In this document: piece after piece, positions 1 through 9,160 of the stretch
Layout of the letters: every line of letters starts with the position of its first letter
Position numbering within the stretch: position 1 is the stretch's first letter
Source of the DNA: Cristatella mucedo
Lineage: Eukaryota > Bryozoa > Phylactolaemata > Cristatellidae
Assembly: GCA_009760855.2 (NCBI GenBank)
Contig: WPIO01000046.1
Coordinates: 2,165,501 to 2,229,500, forward strand
Length of the DNA stretch: 64,000 nt
Reading direction: 5' to 3'
Notes under the pieces: model-generated
What the model was told of the DNA's origin: nothing
The model's database searches: none
The model's input: only the letters and a program-made list of their open reading frames with translations
Made by a program: the position numbers and the translations under genes

Positions 1-535
1 GCGTTTTGTGCCCGCTCGGCCACGTGCGTCGTATCGCGCCTTATATTGCCCGGTTGCGCTATCTCGTGCATTCTCCTCCCCCATCCGAAAGCGTCTGCGC
101 TGGGCTCGAGAGGTAGAGCGCGTGCGCTGTCGCCGCGCGCCACGTGGCTTCGAGCTCTGGCGCGCCGAGCGCCGAAGTAGATTGCTTTTCGCCGGCCGTA
201 CGCTTCAGCGTCTGGCGGGTGGGAGGGTGGTGTGCTACCGTTTCTACGCGCTCTCTGTGTGTGTAGGGGGGGCGCGTGCTGTTCTCCCTTTAATCGCTCG
301 AGGATTCGAATGTTATCTCAGTCAATAGCTGACTCGGGTGGCTGGAGTAAGGTCAGCCGGCTAGAACGCGGGCAGCCCGCCGGCTCGACGTCTGGTCCGG
401 ACGTCGGCAGCGAAACGCGCGCGCTCGCTGGGACCTGGGACGGACGCCTAGCGCTTGCGAGTATGCGGCCGACGCGCTGCGCGCGCAGCGGCGTCTGCGT
501 TCCGACCCGTGCGTAACTGGTGTCCCCGTTTTTAG
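1..535. promoter_or_regulatory. CpG-rich block, possible promoter or first-exon region
   Basis: This stretch is clearly richer in G+C and in CG dinucleotides (many GCGCGC and CGCG runs) than the following kilobases, which look CpG-poor by comparison. In animal genomes such blocks often mark a promoter and first exon. Several overlapping open frames exist on the + strand, but none resembles a family I know and their arginine/cysteine-rich composition is what GC-rich DNA gives by chance. It ends just before a candidate splice acceptor at 535. It could be the promoter of the proton-channel gene, whose first exon is missing downstream, or of an unrelated gene; the sequence does not decide. Confidence 0.35.
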
Positions 536-601
536 GGGCCAGTGCCTACAGACGATAGTCGGCAGACAGAGATTGTAAACAATGGTGAAGCGTTGCTGCA
601 G
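536..601 (+). CDS. Candidate small internal exon, unknown protein
   Basis: A pyrimidine-rich acceptor (CCCCGTTTTTAG, ending 535) precedes 66 bases that end in CAG followed by a GTACGG donor at 602. Only one of the three frames is open: 22 whole codons, phase 0 at both ends, reading GPVPTDDSRQTEIVNNGEALLQ in two short pieces (GPVPTDDSRQT and EIVNNGEALLQ). The peptide is hydrophilic and matches no family I recognise. It lies directly after the CpG-rich block, so it could be the second exon of a gene that starts there. Its phase does not let it join directly to the first recognised proton-channel exon at 25649, which needs an upstream exon with two extra bases. Confidence 0.3.
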
Positions 602-1000
602 GTACGGGCAGCGCTCATGCTGTTTTTCGCGGCGTACCGCGTAGACATTCGATACATTCGCTGTCAGCGGCGAGGTGTGGTCGGTTGCAACCGGAGCTTC
701 GGTGGAATCCTAATTGAAGGTCTGCGTTTATTGCCCGCTCAACCGACTGCTTTTCGCTTAGCACGACGGTCTCTCTACGTCGAACAGTGCTGGCCACCTT
801 TTGATGACTGCACTGGGGCTGGCCGGTGGGCAGAGGGCTGGTATGGCTGCTATGACTGCTAGCACTAAGCAGGACTAAGATGTGTCTTGCTATAGTGTCT
901 GAGGCCATTCGGTGTGGCTAGAGGACTCTTTGCACGGGTATGCATCTATCTCTACTTCAAGCCCCCCCCATAGAGGAAATGGCTGACAAATACATTTCGT
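602..1000. other. No gene seen
   Basis: Ordinary-composition DNA with short open frames on both strands that show no family resemblance. I see no repeat here. Confidence 0.5.
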
Positions 1001-1005
1001 CCTAA

Positions 1006-1100
1006 TTCAAGATGCAAATGTAAAATGTCTAGAAAGAGATTAAGTTCTCTGAAGGCGCTATACATGATGTATTATTATTATTATTGTTATTATTATTATT
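1006..1100 (+). repeat. LINE-A 3' tail, solo copy
   Basis: The block reads AAATGTAAAATGTCTAGAAA, then GAGATTAAGTTCTCTGAAGG, a short CGCTATACA segment, and finally an (ATT)n run. The same block ends every LINE-A copy in the window. Only the last ~90 bases remain, as expected for severe 5' truncation during target-primed reverse transcription. Confidence 0.75.
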
Positions 1101-1263
1101 ATGGTTGGCTGTGACGTTTAATCGCCTCTTCGGTGTGCCATTAGCCGGCTTTTTAAATAGAAAAGCGCCTTCGAAGCTGCCCATCCATCAGTCCGACTCA
1201 CAGCAATCTGCTGCGTTTCAGTGCCCTGCTTGAGCTGGCAGCCTGAGCTCGAGAAGGATGACG

Positions 1264-1434
<171 letters not shown>

Positions 1435-1544
1435 TGAGTGCAGGTGGCCGTGTTAGGAATTGCAACCATCGGTTCAGTAGATGGCCAGCAGCTGTCTGCT
1501 TACAGTGGAGAATGTGCTGTACCTAGGGTCCAACTTAAGAGGAT

Positions 1545-2160
1545 TCAAACCTCTTTAAGTTCTCATATAGCGCTATATAAACACACACTTATTATAATTA
1601 TAATGCTCTGTCTCAGCAAACATAAGCACGAAAAGGACCATTCTCACCGACCCAGCAGATGCTGTGAGGAAGACGTGAGTTTATTAGATTTTGTCATGTC
1701 AGGGAATGTTGTAACGTCAGTCGGAAGCGAGTTACAGCTTTGGCATATGAATTGAAGGCATGGTCTCTTATAGACAAACCTAAACGACTCGAGTCAAAAG
1801 AGCAGGTGGTACCGATTTCTAGCCTAATTTGAAAATAGTTTAGATAGGGAAGCTGGAGCAAGAGAACGAAGGGACCTACACAAGTGAGTGATGCAACCTC
1901 AAAGTCGATATGCTGTTTGATGGGAGCCAGTGTAGACCGGTAAGTAGCGTTGCGACATGAAGTGGGGCAACGTGGCACTTGCGACTATAGTAACAAACAA
2001 GCCAAGCTGCCGACTTTTGCACTACTTGTGGGTATCTTATTGTAAAGGCAGGGACACCAGCAGAAGTCGAGGCAGGATGTTGCAAGTGCATTGACCAGTT
2101 GGGCTGTGATAGCCTTGCCCAAGTTGGCCCAAATATTTGCAATGCCACTTAGCTCAAAGT
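1545..2160 (-). mobile_element. LINE-A copy, degenerate, 3' end of RT ORF plus tail
   Basis: Reading the minus strand, 2160 to 1720 contains frame-shifted remnants of the conserved C-terminal reverse-transcriptase region: QKSAAWLVC, then TGLHWLPS, then a segment matching the LRSLAPAYL region of better copies. The tail block (TATAGCGC and TTCTAGG-type motifs) lies near 1545-1690. Multiple stops and frameshifts make it a fossil. It is the same family as the copies at 13.4 and 24.6 kb. Confidence 0.65.
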
Positions 2161-3585
2161 AGGCAGATTTGACTGTAGAGATGGTGCTGTCGTCTAATGA
2201 AAAGGCTAATGGGAATAAAGAGCACCCAGGTTGCTTTCACGTACAACAGGAGATATGGCAAGGCCTACTGCACAAGATGTCGTTTGTTGATGCCATCAGT
2301 TTTCTTGGAGGCTCGCTTCATCCTCGAAACAGCATTGTGGCTCAACAAAGGCCGGCTAGTGCCAAACTTGGCATGCGTGGGTTACTTCCTGCAAGTCTTG
2401 TGCGTGCGTGCGTGCGTGCGTGCGAATCCTTTGTGTGGTCCTAACAAGTGTCAATTGATCAGGCCGAGCCTCAGACTTCAGGCTTCTTGTCGAAGTTCCT
2501 CTACCCCCCCCCCCGTGCGCTTCACATACCGTGGGCAAGTATAGAGCCATCTCGGGTTTTATTTTGCTTGCTCGATTGCTTGTTTTTTGTTAATGTTGCT
2601 GTTGCTCTCTCGGTTCTTTAAGTTAGATCTGGTCCTCGTTAGCAAATTGCCGGCAGGTCGCTGTGTCGCCAGCTCGTGCGAACTGTGCTGCCGCTACTAG
2701 AGCCCACGCTGCCGCTGCTCGTGATGCTGCTGCCGCCGCTGCATAGCTTTGAAGCGTGGGCGGGCTGGCTACTGTGCTCGGTACTCGCGGGTGCTTGCCC
2801 AGCCGTGCTGTATGACGTCCGAATACTGGCCCTCCCGTCCCCCTCACCTTACCTACGCAGTGAAGCTGAAGCATCAAAGAGCACTCATGCGTGCCGCATT
2901 CATTCAGTCGGGCACCTGGCAGGCTGCTTAGCCACCTATGCAGCTACAAGCAACCTGGGCGCTCGCTTGTAGCTGCTCGTCGCAGCTGCTCTCCTGGTTT
3001 GCCTACAGTGCACGCTAGTGCTCTGGTGGTTTTATAGCGTGGATGAGAGCTACCCTTCGTTCAGCGCAGCTTTGTTCAGATTGGCAGCATTGGAGTGGCC
3101 TGGCATAGAGGCTAGAGCGCACAGCGAGGCAAGCTTTCGTCGTTGCCAGGGCGCTGCTGCCGCCGCTATAGCTGACTGCCTGCCTTCGAGCCGCCTCTGG
3201 TTTCGCAGCAGCAACTGCCTTGCAAGCTCTGTCAGCATGTCAGCACTCGGAAGCTGCAACTAGTGCATGGGTGCAGCTTTTGGGTTTCCTTTTTTAATCT
3301 AGAGACTCTCCTGCGCCAGAGCGCTCTGCGGGTAACTAGCCAGCGCTGCTGACATGCACACTAATTAAAGGAACAAAACATTTGTATGGAACCTCTAGAG
3401 TACTTAATCTCGTTCTAGGTGCTTTATATATGCTCCAAAAGAAGCACGTCAATCTGGTTAGTCGTAATGAGCCCAGCGGCAGCACGCATAAGCGCGCAGT
3501 GGACAGCTCACTAGGACCCAGCCAGTGGTGTGAGGACTTGGATGTTTTACGTACGATGTATATGTAGCACTAGCCCCCTCTTTCC
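2161..3585. other. No gene seen; GC-rich patches and short simple repeats
   Basis: Contains a (TGCG)n run at about 2400-2424, a C homopolymer at about 2505-2515, and alanine-codon-like GCTGCCGC clusters at 2690-2760 and 3150-3220. The open frames over these clusters are low-complexity and have no visible family. Confidence 0.45.
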
Positions 3586-3587
3586 CT

Positions 3588-3755
3588 TGAGCCGTAGCCC
3601 AGGAGGTAAGGTGCTTGCTCTTCACGACCTAGGTCGCGGGTTCCGGTACCACAGTTGGCGATCCTTTATTGTCCACTGCAAGTTAGTGATAGCCGTCAAG
3701 GCTTTTCTTATACTTTCTATACAAATGAAACTGCTAAATCAGCCAACCTTATTTT
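3588..3755 (+). repeat. SINE-1 (tRNA-derived) copy
   Basis: Starts with AGCCCAGGAGGTAAGGTGC and carries a pol III B-box-like GCGGGTTCCGGTACC. This is followed by the family hairpin (GTTGGCGATCC / TTTATTGTCCACTGC) and the tail CTATACAAATGAAACTGCTA. The order tRNA-like head, hairpin, then ATAAATGAGGCTG-type tail repeats in about ten places in the window. The copy is diverged. Confidence 0.75.
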
Positions 3756-4044
3756 CTTTCTTCTCTCCCACCGAAGGACCGGCTAACATCGGCTGCAGCC
3801 CTCCTGCATAAGCATTCCTGCTGAGGCCAGGCAGCGTTTAGTCATTCAATCGCTAATCTCAAGCTGGCTGAACGGTACGGGGGTCGATCCGGATAATCGT
3901 GCTGCGTTGGTGCAAGCTTGCACCTAACCCGATGGATCCTCCCACCTCCTCCGGTGCCGAACTGCATCTTCCTTATAATGTAACATAATTTAATTTATCT
4001 CTGCCTGTAGCCCCAAAAGACCACAAGGACTGAATGGGGTGTTG
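3756..4044. other. No gene seen
   Basis: Nothing beyond chance open frames between the SINE-1 copy and the next LINE fragment. Confidence 0.4.
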
Positions 4045-4290
4045 TTTTGTAAGAGCTAACTTTTATTATAGCTAACTCAAAGCCTAAGCACCTTTCGGTA
4101 CGCATGCGAGATAGCCAACAGATTAAATCTCATGCAACGAAGAGAAAGTGAGAAGCATGGCTGGGGACAGCCTAAGAAGTCAGTAGTGTGTAAGTAGCAG
4201 CTCAGGTCGGCAGTAAAGGATGAGCCGCAGTCGGCAGCAGGAGAGTAGATGTCGGTGTAGAAGAAAGAAGGCAGCAGAAGAGTAGGTGTC
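4045..4290 (-). mobile_element. LINE-B 3' fragment
   Basis: In reverse complement this matches the last part of the LINE-B open frame and 3' UTR. Recognisable pieces are the serine/tyrosine-rich C-terminus (copy at 62.5 kb: FSAVLSCYFYATHYL), the leucine-rich TFSLLRETKS region and the CGCTTTAGGC-type end. It is frame-disrupted and 5'-truncated. Confidence 0.65.
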
Positions 4291-4300
4291 GGTACCACTC

Positions 4301-4760
4301 AACTTAGCCTGATCGGCTGCACGTTTAGGTGAGGCAGAGGCTGGATTGCGGCTGATGACCATTTCAATTCATGCTTGTCTCAAGCTGCGTGTGCCTTACC
4401 CGTAAAAGAAAAACTCTGCAGATGAACTTGTAGGGCACTTTCTATTTGGAACAGGTCAGGAATCGACTCGTGCTTTGTGTGCAGCTCTCTTTGTATGCAG
4501 CCAGCAAGTCAGTCATGCTAGGGATCTGCCCTGGCCTTTTGTATCGGGCAGTGGCAGGGGGTGGAGCGATAGCTGTGAGCAAGGAGTGGAAAGCGATAAG
4601 GATTTTGCATGTTTTTCGAGCTTGAGTCCGCTGTCAATTTGCCAGAAAGTGGTCGGCGTCTTACTAGTCAAAGCCAATTGATGCGGTGGATCAAACTCGG
4701 AGCAGTCATCGCATGCTTGAGTGAGCACATGGGTGAGAAGCAGTAAATTACTTCTTTACA
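4301..4760. other. No gene seen
   Basis: Short open frames only; no repeat family recognised. Confidence 0.4.
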
Positions 4761-4767
4761 GAGTGCG

Positions 4768-4842
4768 TACAAGTACCTACACAGAGATTTAGTTCTAAGA
4801 GGGCACTATACTAATGTGTTATTATTATTACTATTGTCATGG
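4768..4842 (+). repeat. LINE-A 3' tail, solo copy
   Basis: Carries the diagnostic AGAGATTTAGTTCTAAGAGG, then GCACTATACT, then (ATT)n, as in other LINE-A ends. Only the extreme 3' end is left. Confidence 0.6.
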
Positions 4843-5270
4843 TAAGCAGATCCCGTGGGTTGTGTCAGAGTAAATCAGGCCGAGGCGATGGCTAGCCCGG
4901 CTTCCCTAGGTTCCGGTTTCGGTAGGCAGTGGGTGCCCTCCCTCTTGCTGCTAGCAGCCCAAGGAAAAGGAAGGCAGGAAAAGAAGACGCTGTGCTAAAG
5001 GGATGGATTCGTGTCGAACACGGTGTCGTGGTACCCGTGGCACATGCCAGCTGACTGCCAGTCGCATGGCAGAGTTGAATAGCTGGACTTTGCCATAGGG
5101 CAAGTCACCTTGCAGTGGTTTTGCTCGCATTTGTAGCAGTGAGTGAGTAGCTGTGAGACCCCAGCACAGACTGATGAAGCCCAGCTGTACAGTCCGAAGA
5201 GAGGGAGGCAAGGCCTCTCTGCTAGGTGTTGAGAGTTGTACCTATTTATGACAGCATTTAGTAGGTTCCT
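4843..5270. other. No gene seen
   Basis: The minus-strand open frame at 4951-5211 has no family resemblance; I treat it as chance. Confidence 0.4.
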
Positions 5271-5274
5271 GTGA

Positions 5275-5519
5275 CTCGTCCTTTATGTGCTTATGCATGG
5301 TGACACTGTGTATGCTGCCACTAACCACACTTGCATGCTGACCCTGTGCATGTCACCTCTAATTATGTTATTCTTGTTGTTTACCAAGCTCGATACCACT
5401 CACCGTTCGATCGTGTTTCTTTTGCAGCAAATGTAAAGTGCCTAGAAAGAGATTGAGTTCTTTAGGGGTGCTTTATCAAGTGTATTATTATTATTATTGT
5501 TACTATTATTATTGTCCAT
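5275..5519 (+). mobile_element. LINE-A 3' UTR and (ATT)n tail
   Basis: A ~245-base copy of the LINE-A untranslated end. It begins with the TGCTTATGCATGGTGACACT block, continues with the CATGCTGACCCTGTGCATGT block, then CAAATGTAAAGTGCCTAGAA, GAGATTGAGTTCTTTAGG, and ends in (ATT)n. It is one of the cleaner copies and useful for building a consensus. Confidence 0.8.
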
Positions 5520-5591
5520 AGCTACTTGTGGCTGCACGATTTGTAGAGCATCGCATAGGCTCAGAGGGCTGTGGCTCTACTAATACCTCTA

Positions 5592-5622
5592 GTACTACTA
5601 CTACTACTACTACTACTACTAA
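5592..5622. repeat. (CTA)n microsatellite
   Basis: Ten or so uninterrupted TAC/CTA units. Confidence 0.95.
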
Positions 5623-5915
5623 TATATAGTAAAGAGTTGTCTGCTGTATGACTAGAACTTACCTCATTGTATATCGCTTCGAAAGCACATCCAGCCTGTA
5701 ATGGTAGGCTACACTGGTCTTATCATTGGCACCTGTAAGCTCCCTGCTAGGAAACTGTTTCCTCTGCAATAAAGGACACGTGCACACATACTAAATTACA
5801 TGTAGTGGGATCTGGTGTTTCCAACTGGGATGGCCTATTGGGGCCCCTCCGTATCGCTGGTGCACACAAGCTTGTGAGAGAGTGAGTGAGTGCGTGCATA
5901 GTTGAATGTGTGGAC

Positions 5916-5990
5916 CTGTGTGTGTGTGTGTGTGTGTGTGTTCGTGCGCGCGCGTGTGCGTGTGTGCATGTGTGCATGAGTGCGCATGAG
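5916..5990. repeat. (GT)n and GTGC-rich microsatellite
   Basis: A pure GT run at about 5919-5941 is followed by mixed GCGC and GTGCAT units. The histidine/threonine-rich minus-strand frames here are artefacts. Confidence 0.9.
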
Positions 5991-5994
5991 CAGT

Positions 5995-6124
5995 CATGAA
6001 TGTGAGCATTTTGACACTGAGCATGCTATCACTAACCACGTTGACTTGCTAATGTTTGCAGCCTATGCAAAGTGCCTAGAAAGAGATCTCGTTCTCTGAG
6101 GAAGCTATACAAAATATTATTATA
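5995..6124 (+). repeat. LINE-A 3' tail copy
   Basis: Contains ACTGAGCATGCTATCACTAA, then GCAAAGTGCCTAGAAAGAGA and CTATACAAAATATTATT, the standard LINE-A ending, here with a very short ATT tail. Confidence 0.7.
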
Positions 6125-6217
6125 CAAAGGGGGTGTGTTCCAGTTTATTGGCTGCTTGGTGTCTGTTTCCTTGCACCTTTGTGGTGGCTGATGCCCACGG
6201 AAAGAAAAGTAAAATAC

Positions 6218-6345
6218 TAGCTGATTTAACAGCCTCTGTGAGTGGCCATAAAGGATTGCATACAGCAGAATTCGAACTCACAATCTCGGACCGAGGTCAT
6301 GAAGAGCAACCACCATGCCTAGTGGGTCGTCACGGCTCACCAAGC
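6218..6345 (-). repeat. SINE-1 copy
   Basis: On the minus strand it reads from a tRNA-like head with B-box GAGTTCGAATTC, through the hairpin region, to a tail ending near CAGCTGATTTAACAGCC (+ strand). Diverged. Confidence 0.6.
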
Positions 6346-6925
6346 ATAGAGGGAGTGGCAGCCAGAGGTCCTTAGTTACTAAATTGACCCGAAGTGGGTC
6401 GATCGGATTGCTGCTCGGCATGCCCACCCAGCCTTCTTCCGATTGGGTTCCTCAGCCAAGGTCAAGGTTAGGCATCTCGGTTGCTTAGTTACCATTTTGG
6501 TAATACCTTTCGGCTCTTTGGAGTCTGTTATGGTCCAGCTAGTTTGTGGATCAGCGAGCACATCGGCACCACTGGCCCGGTGATAGCATGATTTTGTCCG
6601 GCCACTCCAAGTGCCTACCTGGCAGTGTGTTGCTTATCAGCTGCCAGTTGGCTACCCCGGGCTGCCAGCATTTCAAGGGAAAAGAGGACCTGACTAGCCG
6701 AGAGCAAGGTGTCTCCTTCCATGTCTCTTACCCCCTCACCCAACATCTCCTCGACCTCTCCTCTCCCACCGACGGTCTTTGAGTTGCTCGCGGCTTGCAA
6801 GAGCATCAGTCCGAATCCGCTAGCGACACTCGACCCACAGTTCGCATTGCAGCAGAACCTGTTTTTTTTAAGTTGTTTATCTCATTCCCTTGCTCAGCAT
6901 TCTTAAAGGTATATGTTACCTGGTC
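6346..6925. other. No gene seen
   Basis: Only chance open frames. Confidence 0.4.
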
Positions 6926-6927
6926 CA

Positions 6928-7075
6928 ACAGCCTCATTTATTGTGCGGCAGAAGAGCCTTAACAGCTTTCACTACCACTTGAATTGGGCCAATAAATAGC
7001 TGCCCACCACAGGACCCGAAACCAGCGACCTGGGTCGTGAAGTGTGAGAACCTCAAACCCAGGCTAAGACCATTC
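6928..7075 (-). repeat. SINE-1 copy
   Basis: The + strand reads CAGCCTCATTTATTGTGCGG, CAGAAGAGCCTTAACAG, the hairpin remnant, then the B-box complement region ACCCGAAACC, then GACCTGGGTCGTGAAG. This is the SINE-1 order in reverse complement. Confidence 0.7.
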
Positions 7076-7440
7076 ATCTGGCTGAGTATCTGGATACTGA
7101 GATTTTCAGTCCACCCGCTGCTACCTCAATGGTGTCCTACCACTTGAGCTGCCATTAGTAGATGCCGATTTTGGGATTTGTGCATTAGTGCAAGAAAAGC
7201 CCAGGTTCCCGAATGATATACATGGGGCTTACGACTTGGTCTTCACCAAGCTAGTTTACCTGTACAGGCCAGCTTGCATGCCTAAATGATGAGATCATGT
7301 AAGGCACATGAGGCGAATCCCATAGTGGCATCACATTATTGCACCCCGAGCACTGAGCAGGTTGGTATGTATTTTCATCTTGTTTGATATCCAGTCGACC
7401 GCTCTCTACATTATTTACGCTTTTTGCTGCATTCCCATCC
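7076..7440. other. No gene seen
   Basis: Only chance open frames between two SINE-1 copies of opposite orientation. Confidence 0.4.
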
Positions 7441-7444
7441 ACAT

Positions 7445-7585
7445 CTTAGCCCATGGGGTAAGGTGCTCTTCACGACTCAGGTCGTGGGCTCGATCATTTG
7501 TTGTCCACTGCAAGAGCATGTGATAGCAGTTAAGACTCTTCTCCTGCTATATAAATGAGACCGTTGAATCAGCAAACCGTTAATC
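7445..7585 (+). repeat. SINE-1 copy
   Basis: The head CCCATGGGGTAAGGTGCTC is followed by ACGACTCAGGTCGTGGG and the B-box-like GGGCTCGATCATT. Then come the GTCCACTGCAAGAGC hairpin half and the tail GCTATATAAATGAGACCGTT. Confidence 0.75.
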
Positions 7586-8489
7586 TTTCGTGCATCTCCA
7601 CGAACCACGAAGTATTTAGACGTTGTGTCATACCTTGAATTTTCACTGGCAACTGTAACTCCTGCCTTGATTGACTGAGATTAGAACTCAAATAGCAGTC
7701 CACCTGGTTCTGCTATTTACATCCACGTTTCCTGCTGCTGCCCCTGCTCCGGCTGCTGCAGCCCACAAATCCCTTCTGATCTAGGCACGGGATATTGCAG
7801 GCTATTACTGTTTCCTTAGTAGGATTCACCAGCTCCCCATCAGAATTAGTTCATGCAGACCTAATTCAGCTGGCCTCTCCAGCAGGCCACAGCAGTACTG
7901 CTGAGATGGGGATTCTCATCCAGAATGGCAGCATCTCTGAACGAGCAGTGGCAATGTGTCAAGCATTCCTCAGTGTTTTGTGAGAGGGGGGAGATTAATA
8001 TGACCAAAGCTGGCTGTTGCTGTAAATAAGAAATACTTGGAGGGGAACACCTGTAGAACCCTGAGTTGTTTGGGCTATCGCTTGGCAGCAAATGACATCA
8101 TTCGCAGGCTCAATGTGTATTCTGTGCACATATTATATCAATCTTTAGATGCAGTTTTTTGCAAGTGCAGAAGTGACCGTGACATAACTGCAGCCGCAAG
8201 ATACTGATTTCAACTGAGCCGGTGACTTATTATGGGTGTTGGTAACACAAAATTGAAGGAAGGGCAAATGCTGCAGGAGACCAATGTTTGCTGCCTTTGA
8301 AGGAGAATAATAAAGTTCTGACTTTATTCAGATTACTGGCTCTGGCATCAATCCTACAAAGCTCAAAACATCCATTCCTATTGACTATCGGAGGCAAAGG
8401 AAGGTAGGGGCTTCTTTTTTTCTTATAATAAAAACCACAATAGTAATAATAATAGTTTGAAAATGTCTTCGACCAGCACATTCTGCATT
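7586..8489. other. No gene seen
   Basis: Open frames at 7795-7983 (+) and 7861-8091 (-) overlap and have no family features. Confidence 0.4.
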
Positions 8490-8600
8490 TTACCACTAAC
8501 CCTTTGATCGTGCTTTTTTACAGCATTATTAAAGTGCCTAGAAAGAGATTGAGCTCTCTGAGGGTACTGTACAAAGTATTATTGTTATTACTATTATGTC
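8490..8600 (+). repeat. LINE-A 3' tail copy
   Basis: CCACTAACCCTTTGATCGTG, then TAAAGTGCCTAGAAAGAG, GAGCTCTCTGAGGGTACTGT and an imperfect ATT tail. Confidence 0.75.
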
Positions 8601-8764
8601 TCCTGTAACCTCTGCACGGAATTTGTGCCTTGTTCTAAAAATGACATTCTATTAGATGACAATATGACAATAACAGCTTTGCTGTCAAGTCTACCTACTT
8701 TCAGCCATGTAATGTAGCACACATTTGGGCCGGCTTAGATAAGGATACCACAGTCAAGCTGGTC

Positions 8765-9160
8765 GATCCGTTCGTGACGTCCTGTCTGAACTTCTTGAAC
8801 TTGCTGCTTGAAGGTTTTCCTGCCTGCACGATAAGATGCTATCAGTTGGTGCAAAACTCGGCAGCTAGGCTTGCCTGTCGTGAACATCGAAATTGCCACA
8901 TTAATACTGTCTTGCCACCCAGTAGCATATTCAAACGTCAGTATGCCACACTGAGCCAGATTATGACTACCAAGATATTCATGATTCCTAAATTACAATT
9001 ACTAGTAGCCGGTTTTGTGGTAATCTATGGCCAATCGGCACAAAAGCCGAAGTCATGTAATCGTCAGGGAGTAACACTTGCTACCCAGTATTCTGTTGAA
9101 AACTGCGCAGGAAAATGTTGAGTTCTCGTAGCATGATATATAAATATATTTATTATGGTT
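8765..9160 (+). mobile_element. LINE-A RT C-terminal fragment and decayed tail
   Basis: The + frame from 8774 reads CLNFLNLLLEGFPACTIR, then QLVQNSAARLACREHRNC. This is the conserved segment after the reverse-transcriptase palm in LINE-A (compare DFCNSLLAGLP and QNSAARLVCRE at 25.2 kb). After about 8945 similarity fades, and a decayed tail (TGTTGAGTTCTCGTAGC, then a TATATAAATAT run) lies at 9118-9160. Confidence 0.7.
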
